Below, piece after piece: positions 36,871 to 46,588 of a stretch of 64,000 nucleotides of DNA; the first letter of the stretch is position 1; each line of letters opens with the position of its first letter. Below the pieces are notes generated by a model, which was not told the origin of the DNA, searched no databases, and saw only the letters and a program-made list of their open reading frames with translations. The position numbers and the translations under genes were made by a program. This DNA is from Azospirillum brasilense (lineage in GTDB: Bacteria; Pseudomonadota; Alphaproteobacteria; Azospirillales; Azospirillaceae). Where the stretch lies: the NCBI RefSeq assembly GCF_003349955.1, contig NZ_QLKQ01000018.1, positions 28,923-92,922 on the forward strand, written 5' to 3'.

Positions 36871-39096
36871 ATGGCCCACGGGGTTGAAGAGGGCATGGCC
36901 GAAGGTTTGGCGGCGGTGGAGGAGGAGAAGGGCGATGCCGGTCCTGTCCGTCGTGGCGTCGGCGTGCGCCTTCTCGTTGCGGCTCTGGAGTGCCTTGCCG
37001 CGGAACGGGAGCGCTGGGCGCTGTGGCTGCCCGTGGGGACCGGGGCGGGCGTGGCGCTGTATTTCGGCCTGCCGAGCGAGCCGCCGCTCTGGCTGGGGCC
37101 GGGCGCCGCGGTCGGCTGTCTGGCGCTGCTGTGGCTGGTGCGGCGGCGTCTGGCGCCGGCCGTTCTGCTGCTGGGGGTGTTGAGCGTCGCTCTGGGCTTC
37201 GCCGCGGCGCAACTCCACAGCCTGGCGGCGGCGGCACCGATGCTGACCCGGCAGCTCGGGCCGGTGCAACTGACCGGGCGGGTGCTGGCGATCGAGCGGC
37301 AGCCCACCGGCACGCGCTTGATGATCGGTGAACCGACGGTGGAACGGCTGGCTCCGGAGGCGACGCCGGAGCGGGTCCGCCTGCATCTGCCGGCCAAGGT
37401 GACACCGCCGGAGGCCGGGACGGTGGTTCGGCTGCGCGCCATGCTCCACCCCCCGGCCGCGCCGGCCGAACCGGGGGCCTTCGACCTGCAGCGGCGCGCC
37501 TATTTCGAAGGCTTCGGCGCGGTCGGCTTCGTCATGGGCGCCCCCGTCGCCCAGGAGGCGCCGCCGCCCGGCGGCTGGCGCCGGGTGACGGTGGCCTTCG
37601 AGCGGGCGCGCGCCGCCATCGCCGAGCGGGTGCGTGCCGTCGTGGCCGGCTCCGCGGAGGCCAGCGTCACCGCCGCCCTGCTGAACGGCGACGCGGCGGC
37701 GATTCCCGGACCGATGATGGACGCCTTCCGCGACAGCGGTCTGGCGCATCTCCTGTCCATTTCCGGCCTGCATGTGGGCATCGCCGCGGGGATCGTCTTC
37801 TGGGTGGTGCGGGCGCTGCTGGCGCTGGTTCCCTGGATCGCGCTGCGCTGGCCGATCAAGAAGATCGCGGCGCTGGCCGGCATCCTGTCGGCCGTCCTCT
37901 ACACGCTGCTGGTGGGGGCGCCCTTGCCGACGTTGCGGTCGGTGCTGATGACCGGTCTGGTCATGGGAGCGGTGATCGCCGACCGGTCGCCGATCAGCAT
38001 GAGGCTGGTCGCCTTCGCCGGGATCGTCACCGTCCTCTACGATCCGGAGGGGATGCTGGGGCCGAGCTTCCAGATGTCCTTCGCGGCGGTCGTCGCCCTG
38101 ATCGCCGCCTTCGAGCGCTTCACCCCTTGGGCGGTGCGCCAACGGCGCGACATGGGCTGGTTCGGCAAGGGCGTCATGGCGCTGGGCGGCATCGTCTTTT
38201 CCAGCGTGGTGGCGACGGTCGCGACGACGCCCTACGGGCTCTACCATTTCCAGCAGGTCGCCTTCTACGGCGTGCTGTCCAACATGGTGGCGATCCCCAT
38301 CACGACGGTGTGGATCATGCCCTTCAGCCTGCTCTCCTACCTGCTGCTGCCCTTCGGGCTGGAGGGGCCGGCGGTGACGGCGATGAGCTGGGGCGTCCAG
38401 CTGGTCATCGAAACGGCGGAGCGGACCGCGGCGCTGCCCGGCGCCACCGCCTTCCTGCCGGCCATGCCGGACGCCGCCATCGCGGCGGTCACGCTGGGCG
38501 GGCTGTGGCTGGCCATCTGGACAAGACGCTGGCGCTGGCTGGGTGTGTTTGCGGTGGTGGGCGGGCTGGTCGCTCCGGCCGTCACGCCACGGCCCGACAT
38601 TCTGGTGTCGGAGGATGGGGCGCTGATGGCTGTGCGCGGCGCGGAGGGGATTCTCACCCTGTCCGTCGCCAGCGACGGCCGGGTCGCCAACACCTGGAGG
38701 CGGCGCGACGGCATGGAGAAGCCTGAGGACAAGGCGGGTCGGGATGTCTGGCCGCTCGCCGGGGTGAGCCTGGACGGGCGGTTGCGCTGCGATGCCTTGG
38801 GGTGCCTCTACCGTGCCCAGGGGAAGACGGTTGCGCTGCTGCGCCAGCCGGACGCCTTGCCGGAGGATTGCGCGGTGGCCGACGCGGTGGTGACCGCGAC
38901 CCCGTCGCGCGGGTGCCGGGCGCCGCTGGTCATCGACCGTTGGCAACTGCGGCGGGAGGGCGCGCACACGCTCACCCTGTCGGACAAGGGCATCCGGGTG
39001 GAAACTGTCCGGGGGCAGCGCGGCGACCGCCCGTGGACGATGGGAGGAAGGGCGACGGGCGGAACGCTGACCGATGGAAGGACCGGGGCGCGCTGA
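36871..39096 (+). CDS. comEC: ComEC/Rec2 family DNA-uptake membrane protein
   Basis: A 741-aa polytopic protein. The N-terminal part has hydrophobic helices and an OB-like soluble domain (LTGRVLAIERQPTGTRLMIG), the middle is the competence domain with DSGLAHLLSISGLHVGIAAG and a set of helices, and the C-terminus is a soluble metallo-beta-lactamase-like region that looks reduced (no intact HxHxDH motif seen). In competent bacteria it forms the inner-membrane channel for single-stranded DNA. ATG 36871 or 36895 could be the start. Neighbouring lexA is convergent. Confidence 0.9.
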   Translation: MAHGVEEGMAEGLAAVEEEKGDAGPVRRGVGVRLLVAALECLAAERERWALWLPVGTGAGVALYFGLPSEPPLWLGPGAAVGCLALLWLVRRRLAPAVLLLGVLSVALGFAAAQLHSLAAAAPMLTRQLGPVQLTGRVLAIERQPTGTRLMIGEPTVERLAPEATPERVRLHLPAKVTPPEAGTVVRLRAMLHPPAAPAEPGAFDLQRRAYFEGFGAVGFVMGAPVAQEAPPPGGWRRVTVAFERARAAIAERVRAVVAGSAEASVTAALLNGDAAAIPGPMMDAFRDSGLAHLLSISGLHVGIAAGIVFWVVRALLALVPWIALRWPIKKIAALAGILSAVLYTLLVGAPLPTLRSVLMTGLVMGAVIADRSPISMRLVAFAGIVTVLYDPEGMLGPSFQMSFAAVVALIAAFERFTPWAVRQRRDMGWFGKGVMALGGIVFSSVVATVATTPYGLYHFQQVAFYGVLSNMVAIPITTVWIMPFSLLSYLLLPFGLEGPAVTAMSWGVQLVIETAERTAALPGATAFLPAMPDAAIAAVTLGGLWLAIWTRRWRWLGVFAVVGGLVAPAVTPRPDILVSEDGALMAVRGAEGILTLSVASDGRVANTWRRRDGMEKPEDKAGRDVWPLAGVSLDGRLRCDALGCLYRAQGKTVALLRQPDALPEDCAVADAVVTATPSRGCRAPLVIDRWQLRREGAHTLTLSDKGIRVETVRGQRGDRPWTMGGRATGGTLTDGRTGAR

Positions 39097-39121
39097 GCCG
39101 CCGCCCCGGCGCGTCCTGCCG

Positions 39122-39820
39122 TCAGTACTTGCGCACCAGACCGACGAGGCGGCCCTGCACCCGAACCCGGTCGGCGCCGAAGATGCGGGTCTCGTAGGCG
39201 GCGTTGGCCGGTTCGAGCGCCACGGTGTTGCCCTTGCGGCGCAGGCGCTTCAGCGTAACCTCGGCGTCGTCGACCAGGGCGACGACGATCGAGCCGTTGT
39301 CCGCGCTGTCGCAGCGCTGGATGACCACCGTGTCATGGTCGAGGATGCCGGCCTCCACCATGGAATCGCCGGCGACTTCCAGCGCGTAGTGATCGCCCAT
39401 GCCGAGCATGGCCGCGGGAACGTCCACGAAGGCGGAAGCGTCGCGCAACGCCTCGATGGGCGTGCCCGCGGCGATCCGGCCATAGAGCGGCAACTGCACC
39501 GACTCCGACGCCGGGTTCGCCTCGCGCCCCGCGAAGCTGAAGTCGCCCTTGATGACGTTGGGCTGGAACTTGGCGCGCGGTGGCCGGGTGCGGGCGGTCT
39601 CAAGCCCCTCCGGCAGGCGCAGCACTTCCAGCGCGCGGGCGCGGTGGGGCAGGCGGCGGATGAAGCCGCGCTCCTCCAGCCCCGTGATGAGGCGGTGGAT
39701 GCCCGACTTGGACTTCAGGTTGAGAGCGTCCTTCATTTCGTCGAAGGAAGGGGACACACCGCCCTGCCCGAGCCGCTCGTTGATGAAAAGCAGCAATTCA
39801 TGCTGCTTGCGCGTGAGCAT
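39122..39820 (-). CDS. lexA: LexA repressor
   Basis: A 232-aa SOS repressor and self-cleaving serine peptidase. The N-terminal winged helix ([15 protein letters not shown] ... [18 protein letters not shown]) binds DNA; the cleavage site is Ala118-Gly119 in [10 protein letters not shown]; the catalytic dyad is Ser153 (AGDSMVEAG) and Lys191 (TLKRLRRKG). The start follows a GGGAGG site. A matching alphaproteobacterial SOS box lies over its own promoter, indicating autoregulation. Confidence 0.97.
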   Translation of the reverse strand: MLTRKQHELLLFINERLGQGGVSPSFDEMKDALNLKSKSGIHRLITGLEERGFIRRLPHRARALEVLRLPEGLETARTRPPRAKFQPNVIKGDFSFAGREANPASESVQLPLYGRIAAGTPIEALRDASAFVDVPAAMLGMGDHYALEVAGDSMVEAGILDHDTVVIQRCDSADNGSIVVALVDDAEVTLKRLRRKGNTVALEPANAAYETRIFGADRVRVQGRLVGLVRKY

Positions 39821-39878
39821 TTGTGCCTCCCGACCGGTTCCGCACTAGATATGGAACAAAAGCAAAACGTTCCATCTT

Positions 39879-39907
39879 GTTCTAGTTTGGTTCTTAACCC
39901 CCGTCAA
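39879..39907 (-). promoter_or_regulatory. lexA promoter with SOS box
   Basis: Read on the minus strand: TTGACG (39902-39907), 17 bases, TAGAAC (39879-39884). The SOS box GAAC-N7-GAAC (39879-39893; GTTC-N7-GTTC on the plus strand) covers the -10 and part of the spacer, so LexA binding would block polymerase. A further GGAAC...GTTCC inverted repeat lies just downstream (39853-39873). Confidence 0.8.
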
Positions 39908-39976
39908 GCCCTACGAACGAAATCAATCGCAAATCGACGGACAGGACTCCCGAAGGGATTTGCATCGCGGAACGGA

Positions 39977-41194
39977 TTAAAGCGACAGGACACCACCGTT
40001 GAGCGGGATCACCGTCACCCGGTCGCCGATGGCGGCGGCGGCGGCGTGAGGCTCGCGGACGATCAGGGCATCGGCCCGGGCCAGCCGGGACATCATCGCG
40101 CTGTCCTGGCGCGGGAAGGGAGTGGCGACGGGTTCGCCGTCCGCTCCGGTGGATAGGGAGGCGCGCAGGAAATCGGTGCGGTCGTCGTTGGCCTTCAGCG
40201 GCGCGCCGAGCCGGACCGGGAGGGTGGCGTTCTCGGCGGGCAGCCCCTGGAGACGGCGGAGGACGGGGACCAGGAACAGCAGGGCGGCCACCCCGCTGGA
40301 CACCGGGTTGCCGGGCAGGCCGAGCAGCGGCACGCCGTTCGCCGTCCCGAAAATCAACGGTTTGCCGGGCTTCATGGCGACCCGGTAGAAGTCCAGCGAC
40401 AGCCCGCCCAGCACGTCGCGCACATGGTCGTGCTCGCCTTGCGAGGCGCCGCCCGTGGTCACCAGCAGGTCGCAGCCGGCCGCCCCGGCGGCCATGGCGG
40501 CGAGATGCTCCGGATCGTCCCTGGCCACGCCGAGATTGTGGGCGAGCCCGCCCTGGCTATTGACCAGCGCGCACAGGCCGAGCGCGTTGGAGCTGACGAT
40601 CTGGCTCGGCCCCAGCGGATCGCCGGGCAGGGCGATCTCGTCCCCGGTGGCGAGCACGGCGACCCGCGGGCGGCGGTGGACGCGCAGCCAGGGCAGGTTG
40701 GCGGCGGCGGCCAGGGCGACGTCGCGGGCGGTCAGCAACCGTCCCTTGGGAAGCACCTCCTCCCCGGCGGTGAAGTCCAGCCCGGCCGGGCGGATGAAGC
40801 GACCCACGGGGACGGCGCGCCCGACGCGCACGCGGTCCCCGGCGTCCTCGCAATCCTCCTGCATCACCACGGCGTCGGCCCCGGCGGGCAGGGGCGCGCC
40901 GGTGAAGATGCGCACGGCCTCGCCGGCTCCGACCGATCCGGCGAAGGCGTGGCCGGCCGCGGACTCGCCGATGCGGCGCAGGGTGACCGGCGCATCCGCC
41001 GACGCCGGGGCGATGTCGGCGGCGCGGACGGCCCAGCCGTCCATGGCGGCGGCCGCGAAAGGCGGCTGGGTCAGGCGGGCGACGGCGGGCTCGGCGAGGA
41101 CGCGCCCCAGCGCGTCGGGCAGCGGCACCGTCTCCGCCGGCAGGGCGGTGAAGGCGGCGAGGATGCGGGCGCGGGCGTCACCGACCTGCAGCAT
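39977..41194 (-). CDS. moeA: Molybdopterin molybdenumtransferase MoeA
   Basis: A 405-aa enzyme that inserts molybdate into adenylylated molybdopterin, the last step of molybdenum cofactor synthesis. Conserved blocks include PFAAAAMDGWAVRA, RIFTGAPLPAGADAVVMQED, and VTTGGASQGEHDHV with GLPGNPVSS. The ATG overlaps the moaC stop by one base (TGATG), so translation is coupled. The upstream extension of this frame inside moaC is not coding. Confidence 0.95.
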   Translation of the reverse strand: MLQVGDARARILAAFTALPAETVPLPDALGRVLAEPAVARLTQPPFAAAAMDGWAVRAADIAPASADAPVTLRRIGESAAGHAFAGSVGAGEAVRIFTGAPLPAGADAVVMQEDCEDAGDRVRVGRAVPVGRFIRPAGLDFTAGEEVLPKGRLLTARDVALAAAANLPWLRVHRRPRVAVLATGDEIALPGDPLGPSQIVSSNALGLCALVNSQGGLAHNLGVARDDPEHLAAMAAGAAGCDLLVTTGGASQGEHDHVRDVLGGLSLDFYRVAMKPGKPLIFGTANGVPLLGLPGNPVSSGVAALLFLVPVLRRLQGLPAENATLPVRLGAPLKANDDRTDFLRASLSTGADGEPVATPFPRQDSAMMSRLARADALIVREPHAAAAAIGDRVTVIPLNGGVLSL

Positions 41195-41688
41195 CAGACC
41201 GCGCTCCCCCAGTCGCCGCTCTTGCCGCCGGCCTTGTGCAGCAGTTTCACCTCGGTGATGGTCATGCCCCGGTCCACCGCCTTGCACATGTCGTAGACGG
41301 TGAGCGCGGCGACCGACACGGCGGTCAGCGCCTCCATCTCCACGCCGGTCTGGCCCCTCAGCTTGCAGGTGGCGGTGATGTCCACGGCGTTGCGTTCGGG
41401 GTCGCAGGTCAGGTCCACCTTGACCGAGGTGAGCATCAGCGGGTGGCACAGCGGGATCAGGTCCGGCGTGCGCTTGGCCCCCATGATGCCGGCCAGCCGG
41501 GCCACCGACAGGACGTCGCCCTTCTTGACGCCGCCCTGAAGAATGAGCGCCAGCGTTTCCGGCTGCATCAGGACGGAGCCGCGGGCGGTCGCCGTGCGTT
41601 CCGTATCCGCCTTGCCGGACACGTCCACCATGACCGCGCGGCCTTCGGCGTCGAAATGGGTGAAGCCGCTTGCGGGCTGATCGGTCAT
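41194..41688 (-). CDS. moaC: Cyclic pyranopterin monophosphate synthase MoaC
   Basis: A 164-aa enzyme that makes cyclic pyranopterin monophosphate early in molybdenum cofactor synthesis. Motifs are [34 protein letters not shown], and [25 protein letters not shown]-terminal KSG is present. It overlaps the preceding acetyltransferase gene by 4 bases and moeA by 1, so the three form a unit downstream of trpGDC. Confidence 0.96.
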   Translation of the reverse strand: MTDQPASGFTHFDAEGRAVMVDVSGKADTERTATARGSVLMQPETLALILQGGVKKGDVLSVARLAGIMGAKRTPDLIPLCHPLMLTSVKVDLTCDPERNAVDITATCKLRGQTGVEMEALTAVSVAALTVYDMCKAVDRGMTITEVKLLHKAGGKSGDWGSAV

Positions 41689-42164
41689 AGGGGTTTCTCC
41701 ATGAACAGGCTCAGCGGGTCCGGTCCGTAGGGGCCGAAGGGGCCACGGTCGGCAAAGCCCTGCTTGCGGTAGAGGGCGATGGCCTCGTCCTGATAGACGC
41801 CGGTCTCCAGCCGCAACAGGGACAGGCCGGCGGCGCGGGCCTCGTCCTCGATGCGCTCCAGAAGGCGGCGCCCGATCTGGCCGCCGCGCGCGGTCGGCTG
41901 GACGAACATCCGCTTGACCTCGCCATAGCCGCCCTCGGTGTCGATGCGCACGGCGCCGCAGCCGACCACGGTTCCCGACCGCCGGGCGACCAGGAAGCGG
42001 ATGTCGGGCTTGGCCAGCGATTGCAGGTCGAGCAGATGGTTGCTCTCGGCCGGGTAGAGGTCGCCCAGATAGCGGTCCAGCTCCTCGATGAGCTGAACCA
42101 CTTCGTCCTGGAGCGGGCTTTCACGGGCAATGGTCACGTTCGGCACGGCGTCGCTCCTCCCCAT
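41685..42164 (-). CDS. GNAT family N-acetyltransferase
   Basis: A 159-aa acetyltransferase. Motif A is [27 protein letters not shown], followed by [22 protein letters not shown]. Substrate unknown. It lies 17 bases after trpC and overlaps moaC by 4, so it is part of the trp-moa run; a proteins-or-small-molecule target cannot be inferred. Confidence 0.88.
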   Translation of the reverse strand: MGRSDAVPNVTIARESPLQDEVVQLIEELDRYLGDLYPAESNHLLDLQSLAKPDIRFLVARRSGTVVGCGAVRIDTEGGYGEVKRMFVQPTARGGQIGRRLLERIEDEARAAGLSLLRLETGVYQDEAIALYRKQGFADRGPFGPYGPDPLSLFMEKPL

Positions 42165-42181
42165 TGCTTTCTTGTTTGGTG

Positions 42182-42970
42182 TCAGGCGAGCAGGGCGCGG
42201 GTGGCCGCGGTCACATCCTCCTGCCGCATCAGCGATTCACCGACCAGGAAACAACGCGCGCCCACCGCCGCCATGCGCGACAGGTCGGCCGGACTGTAGA
42301 GGCCGCTTTCGGCGACCAACATGCGGTCGGCGGGCACATGGGCGGCCAGCTCCTCGGTCGTGGCGATGTCCACCGCCAACGTCTTCAGGTTCCGGTTGTT
42401 CACGCCGAGCAGCGGGGTCTTCAGCGCCAGCGCGCGGTCCAGCTCCTCGCGGTTGTGCACCTCGACCAGAACGTCCAGGCCCCAGGCGGTGGCGGCGTCC
42501 TCGATCTCCGCGGCCTGCGCGTCGCTCAGCGCCGCCATGATGATCAGGATGCAGTCGGCGCCGAGCGCGCGGGATTCGGCGATCTGGTAAGGATCGACCA
42601 TGAAGTCCTTGCGCAGCACCGGCAGGTCCACCGCGGCGCGGGCGGCCAGCAGATAGTCGTCGCAGCCCTGGAAGTAGGGCTCGTCGGTCAGCACCGACAG
42701 GCAGGTGGCGCCGCCCTCGCGGTAGGCGCGGGCCAGCGATGGCGGGTCGAAGTCCGGACGGATCAGGCCCTTGGACGGGCTGGCCTTCTTGATCTCGGCG
42801 ATCAGGCCGTAGCGGCCGCCGTCGACCGTGCGGCGCAGGGCGCGGATGAAGCCGCGGGCCGGGTCGGCGCTGCGGGCGGCGTCCTCCACCGCGGACAGCG
42901 GGCGGGCGGATTTGCGGGCTTGGACCAGCGCGCGCTTGTCGTCGCAGATGCGGGTCAGGACGTCGCTCAT
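42182..42970 (-). CDS. trpC: Indole-3-glycerol phosphate synthase
   Basis: A 262-aa TIM-barrel enzyme of tryptophan synthesis. Signature segments are [38 protein letters not shown] and [12 protein letters not shown]. It is not fused to TrpF. ATG 42970 overlaps the end of trpD by 4 bases; an open upstream extension of this frame lies within trpD and is not a fusion. Confidence 0.96.
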   Translation of the reverse strand: MSDVLTRICDDKRALVQARKSARPLSAVEDAARSADPARGFIRALRRTVDGGRYGLIAEIKKASPSKGLIRPDFDPPSLARAYREGGATCLSVLTDEPYFQGCDDYLLAARAAVDLPVLRKDFMVDPYQIAESRALGADCILIIMAALSDAQAAEIEDAATAWGLDVLVEVHNREELDRALALKTPLLGVNNRNLKTLAVDIATTEELAAHVPADRMLVAESGLYSPADLSRMAAVGARCFLVGESLMRQEDVTAATRALLA

Positions 42971-44040
42971 GGCGCGGCAACCGGTTCGTTGGTGGCGGAG
43001 GAATTGGTGATGGACACAAGGTGCTGGAGCACGGCGCGGGCGGCACCGCTGTCGATGGCGTGGCGGGCCCGCTCGACGCCCTCCTTCAGGTCGCCGGCCT
43101 TGCCCGCCACATGCAGCGCGGCGGCGGCGTTCAGCAGAACGATGTCGCGGTAGGCGCCCTGGACGCCGTCGAACAGCGCGCGGATGGCCTCGGCGTTCAC
43201 ATGGGCGTCGCCGCCCTTCAGAAGCTCCGGCCGGGCGCGGAAGATGCCGGCCTGCTCCGGCTCGATCTCGAACACCGTGACCTCGCCGTCCTTGAGTTGG
43301 GCGACGGTGGTCGGGCCGGTGGTGGTGATCTCGTCCAGACCGTCGGAGCCGTGGACGATCCAGGCGGCCTCCGACCCCAGCCGCTTCAGCACATGGGCCA
43401 GCGGCTCCACCCACTGCTTCGCGTAGACGCCGAGAAGCTGGCGCTTGGCGCTGGCCGGGTTGGACAGCGGTCCCAGCAGGTTGAAGATGGTGCGGGTGCC
43501 CAGCTCCACGCGGGTCGGGCCGACGTTGCGCATGGCGAGGTGGTGGCGCGGCGCCATCAGGAAGCCGATGCGGGCGTCCCACAGGGCCTTGCGCACCAGA
43601 CCCAGGTCGCAGTCCAGGTTGACGCCCAGCGCGCCCAGCACGTCGGCGGCGCCCGACTTGGACGACATGGCGCGGTTGCCGTGCTTGGCCACCGGCACGC
43701 CGCAGGCGGCGATGACCACCGCCGCGGCGGTGGAGATGTTGTAGGTGCCCGACCCGTCGCCGCCGGTGCCGCAGGTGTCGATGGTGCCCTCGGGCGCTTC
43801 CACCGGGATCGCCTTGGCGCGCATGACGCGGGCGGCCCCGGTGATCTCGTCCACCGTCTCGCCGCGCACGCGCAGCGCCATCAGGAAGCCGCCCATCTGC
43901 GACGGGGTGGCGTTGCCCGACATGATGATGTCGAAGGCCAGCGAAGCCTCCGGCTCGTTCAGGGCGTTGCCGGCGGCGACCTTGGCGAGGATGGCCTTCA
44001 TGTCGGTCAGGTCGCCGTGCGGCGCGGACGGCGTGCTCAT
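42967..44040 (-). CDS. trpD: Anthranilate phosphoribosyltransferase
   Basis: A 357-aa enzyme that attaches phosphoribose to anthranilate. The PRPP site is [20 protein letters not shown], with [21 protein letters not shown] and [11 protein letters not shown] following. Overlaps trpG and trpC by 4 bases each, so trpGDC is tightly coupled, an order reported for Azospirillum. Confidence 0.96.
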   Translation of the reverse strand: MSTPSAPHGDLTDMKAILAKVAAGNALNEPEASLAFDIIMSGNATPSQMGGFLMALRVRGETVDEITGAARVMRAKAIPVEAPEGTIDTCGTGGDGSGTYNISTAAAVVIAACGVPVAKHGNRAMSSKSGAADVLGALGVNLDCDLGLVRKALWDARIGFLMAPRHHLAMRNVGPTRVELGTRTIFNLLGPLSNPASAKRQLLGVYAKQWVEPLAHVLKRLGSEAAWIVHGSDGLDEITTTGPTTVAQLKDGEVTVFEIEPEQAGIFRARPELLKGGDAHVNAEAIRALFDGVQGAYRDIVLLNAAAALHVAGKAGDLKEGVERARHAIDSGAARAVLQHLVSITNSSATNEPVAAP

Positions 44041-44627
44041 GCGGCGGTCTCCAGCCGGCGGGTCGTGTTCAGGAAGTTTTCCAGGATCTTGTGCCCGTGC
44101 TCGCTCTCGATGCTTTCCGGGTGGAACTGCACGCCGTGGATCGGCAGCTCGCGGTGGGACAGCGCCATGATCAGGCCGTCCTCCGTCTCGCCGGTCACCT
44201 CCAGGCAGGCGGGCAGGGTGGCCCGCTCGACGATCAGCGAGTGGTAGCGGGTGGCCCGAAAGGGCGAGGGCAGGTCCTTCAGGACGCCGCGCCCCTGGTG
44301 GAACATGCGGTCGACCTTGCCGTGCATCGGCACTGGCGCGCGCAGCACCGTGCCGCCGAAGGCCTGCCCGATGGCCTGATGGCCCAGGCACACGCCCATC
44401 AGCGGAACGCCGGCCTTGGCGGCGGCGTCGATCAGCGGCAGGCAGATGCCCGCCTTGTCCGGGTCGCAGGGGCCGGGCGACAGCACGATCCCTGCGGGGC
44501 GGAGCGCCATGGCCTCCTCCACCGACAGGCTGTCGTTGCGGCGGACGTCCAGTTCGGCGCCCAGTTCGCCCAGATAATGGACGAGGTTGTAGGTGAAGCT
44601 GTCGTAATTATCGATGAGCAGCAGCAT
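44037..44627 (-). CDS. trpG: Anthranilate synthase glutamine amidotransferase subunit
   Basis: A 196-aa class I glutamine amidotransferase that feeds ammonia to TrpE. Nucleophile Cys80 is in [10 protein letters not shown] and the His-Glu pair in VQFHPESI. N-terminus [15 protein letters not shown] is diagnostic. First gene of trpGDC. The partner TrpE is encoded about 3 kb away on the same strand at 47778-49289. Confidence 0.96.
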   Translation of the reverse strand: MLLLIDNYDSFTYNLVHYLGELGAELDVRRNDSLSVEEAMALRPAGIVLSPGPCDPDKAGICLPLIDAAAKAGVPLMGVCLGHQAIGQAFGGTVLRAPVPMHGKVDRMFHQGRGVLKDLPSPFRATRYHSLIVERATLPACLEVTGETEDGLIMALSHRELPIHGVQFHPESIESEHGHKILENFLNTTRRLETAA

Positions 44628-44744
44628 GGGGCGCCCCCGGCATCCTTCCGGCCTGTCGTCCCGGAATCGCGTTCCGGCCTTGTTCCGAGGCGGGTACCCT
44701 AGCGGCTGAAGCCATGGATTTCCAGCCCGTCCGAACCCGGAAAC

Positions 44745-44797
44745 GGCAGAGGGTCAGCGGCAGAGGGTTCAGCGGCAGAGGGTTCAGCGGCAGAGGA
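44745..44797. repeat. Tandem 15-bp repeat at the 3' end of a secreted-protein gene
   Basis: About 3.5 units of GGCAGAGGGTTCAGC (first unit 14 bp). On the minus strand each unit reads CTC TGC CGC TGA, repeating the last three codons and stop (LCR-stop) of the gene at 44784-45230. The array lies between that gene and trpG. Confidence 0.9.
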
Positions 44798-45230
44798 ACT
44801 GCGGCGTCGTCGCCGGCTTGTCCAGGACGATGCCCCGCGCGTCGGTCTCCTCGGTGATCTGGCAGCGCCGCACGGTGCGCGGCAGGTCGATGGCCAGCGT
44901 GGCCTGCGTCCCGGCGTAGCGGCAGATCAGGAAGACGTTGTCGCGCCGCGCGGCGGGAAAGTCCCATTGCCGGATCTCCGAGCGGCCCCGCCGCAGGCTG
45001 CGGTCCGGTTCCAGTCCCGTCGGGGCCGGGGCGGCCATCTGCGCCGCCCGGTCGCCCTCCACCAGGGTGACGCCCGCGAAGGCGTGCTGGTCCTTCGCCG
45101 GGTAGGGCGACCAGCCGCCGGGCGCTTCCGGCTGGGCCTGCACGGTCAGGCTGGGCGGGCAGCGGACCTCGTTGGCGAGGGCGGGGCCTGCGGTGACGAG
45201 AATCGTCAGAAGGATCAGGGTGCGGAGCAT
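44784..45230 (-). CDS. Secreted hypothetical protein, 148 aa
   Basis: A signal peptide (MLRTLILLTILVTAGPALA, cleaved after ALA) precedes a mature domain of about 129 residues with four Cys (VRCPPSL, LICRYAG, RRCQITEE, FLCR), probably two disulfides; it begins NEVRCPPSLTVQAQPEAPGGWSPY. I know STY0301-like periplasmic proteins with a similar pattern, but the match is only suggestive. It diverges from the deacetylase gene; its stop falls within a tandem repeat. Confidence 0.78.
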   Translation of the reverse strand: MLRTLILLTILVTAGPALANEVRCPPSLTVQAQPEAPGGWSPYPAKDQHAFAGVTLVEGDRAAQMAAPAPTGLEPDRSLRRGRSEIRQWDFPAARRDNVFLICRYAGTQATLAIDLPRTVRRCQITEETDARGIVLDKPATTPQFLCR

Positions 45231-45349
45231 GACGGGTCACAGCATAGTCCCAGCCGGCGGGCGCCTCCACCCCGCTCCGCTGTTGCAGGGACGGTGCGGG
45301 GGTGCCACCTTGCGCGCAAACCGGAAACCAGGGTTCGAGATTCCTTCCC

Positions 45350-46561
45350 ATGGCCAAGAAAACGCCGCGCAAGCCCCAGAAAGCCGCGGCACGGAAGCCA
45401 TCGCCGAAAGCGCCAGCCGCCGCGTCCGGGCGGGCGGCGCCGGGGCGCGCCGCCTCCCCGATCCTGCTGGCGCTGGCCGGTGTGATCGCGGTGTTCGCGG
45501 TGGCGCTCGGCGCGCGCTTCATCATCGGGCGCGAGGCGCCGCAGACGGAGACCGTGGTGGAGCGGGAGGCGCCGGTCATCGCCCCGGCCATCCCGCCCGC
45601 CGCCGCGCCGATCAAGGCTCCGCCGCCCAAGGTCGCCGAGGCGCCTCCTCCGCCACCGGCTCGCGAGGCCGAACCCGCTCCGGCGCCCGTTTCCGCGCCG
45701 CCTCCCCAGGTGACCGAGGCCCCGGCCCCCGTTCCGGTTCCCGCACCGCCCCCGCCGCCGGCCATGACGCCGAAGCCGGTGGTGGCGATGCTGCCGCCTC
45801 CCGTCGCCCCGCTGGAACCGCCCAAGGTGGCGCCGGGCTCGCCGTTGTGGAAGAAAAACGCGCTGCCCTTCCGCGCCCCGCCGGGCAAGCCGGTCATCGC
45901 CATCGTCATCGACGACATGGGTGTGGACCGCAAGCGCTCGAATCGCGCGGTGTCGCTGCCGGCGCCGCTGACGCTGGCGTGGCTGCCCTACGCCCACGAG
46001 CTGCCGGCCCAGGCCCGCGCCGCCCGCGCCGCCGGGCACGAGTTGATGCTGCACCTGCCCATGGAGCCCAGCGGCTCCGCCGATCCGGGACCGCAGGCGC
46101 TGCGCGTGTCGCTCGACAAGGGGGAGATCCTGCGCCGGACCAAGGCGGCCCTGGACAGCTTCGACGGCTATGTCGGGGTGAACAACCACATGGGCAGCCG
46201 TTTTACCGCCGATCCCGCGGCCATGGCGCCCGTGCTGGGGGAGATCGCGCGGCGCGGCCTGTTGTGGCTGGACAGCCGGACCACCGCGAAGAGCGCCGGC
46301 CTGACCCTCGCGCGGGAGTTTCAAATGCCCTTCGCCGGGCGCGACATCTTCCTGGACAACGAGATGACCGTGTCGGCGGTGCGCGGCCAGCTCGCCAAGA
46401 CGGAGCAGGTGGCGCGCCGCCAAGGCTACGCCATCGCCATCGGCCACCCGCACGATGCGACAATCGACGCACTGGCCTCCTGGATGCCGGAGGTGCAGAA
46501 ACGCGGCTTCGTCCTGGTTCCGGTCAGCGCCGTCGTGCGCGCCCACCAAGCCGGCGGGTGA
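45350..46561 (+). CDS. Divergent polysaccharide deacetylase family protein
   Basis: A 403-aa envelope protein. A basic Lys/Pro-rich cytoplasmic N-terminus (residues 1-38) is followed by one membrane helix (ILLALAGVIAVFAVALGARF), a roughly 110-residue Pro/Ala-rich periplasmic spacer, and a C-terminal domain of the divergent polysaccharide deacetylase type (PVIAIVIDDMGVDRKRSNRAV, ELMLHLPMEPSG, VGVNNHMGSRFTADPAAM). Relatives such as YibQ have a deacetylase fold; catalytic activity is not certain. ATG 45350 is chosen after TTCC-CATGG context; the frame opens at 45302. Confidence 0.87.
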   Translation: MAKKTPRKPQKAAARKPSPKAPAAASGRAAPGRAASPILLALAGVIAVFAVALGARFIIGREAPQTETVVEREAPVIAPAIPPAAAPIKAPPPKVAEAPPPPPAREAEPAPAPVSAPPPQVTEAPAPVPVPAPPPPPAMTPKPVVAMLPPPVAPLEPPKVAPGSPLWKKNALPFRAPPGKPVIAIVIDDMGVDRKRSNRAVSLPAPLTLAWLPYAHELPAQARAARAAGHELMLHLPMEPSGSADPGPQALRVSLDKGEILRRTKAALDSFDGYVGVNNHMGSRFTADPAAMAPVLGEIARRGLLWLDSRTTAKSAGLTLAREFQMPFAGRDIFLDNEMTVSAVRGQLAKTEQVARRQGYAIAIGHPHDATIDALASWMPEVQKRGFVLVPVSAVVRAHQAGG

Positions 46562-46588
46562 CCGCCGGTTCCGCTTGAGGAGACTTCC

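Noticed and set aside
42971..43582. Apparent TrpD-TrpC fusion because the trpC frame stays open upstream
   Set aside because: The extension is a different frame within trpD; TrpC motifs start only after ATG 42970, which overlaps the trpD stop.
44745..44797. Short tandem repeat considered as a CRISPR remnant
   Set aside because: Units are directly adjacent with no spacers, and no cas genes are present.
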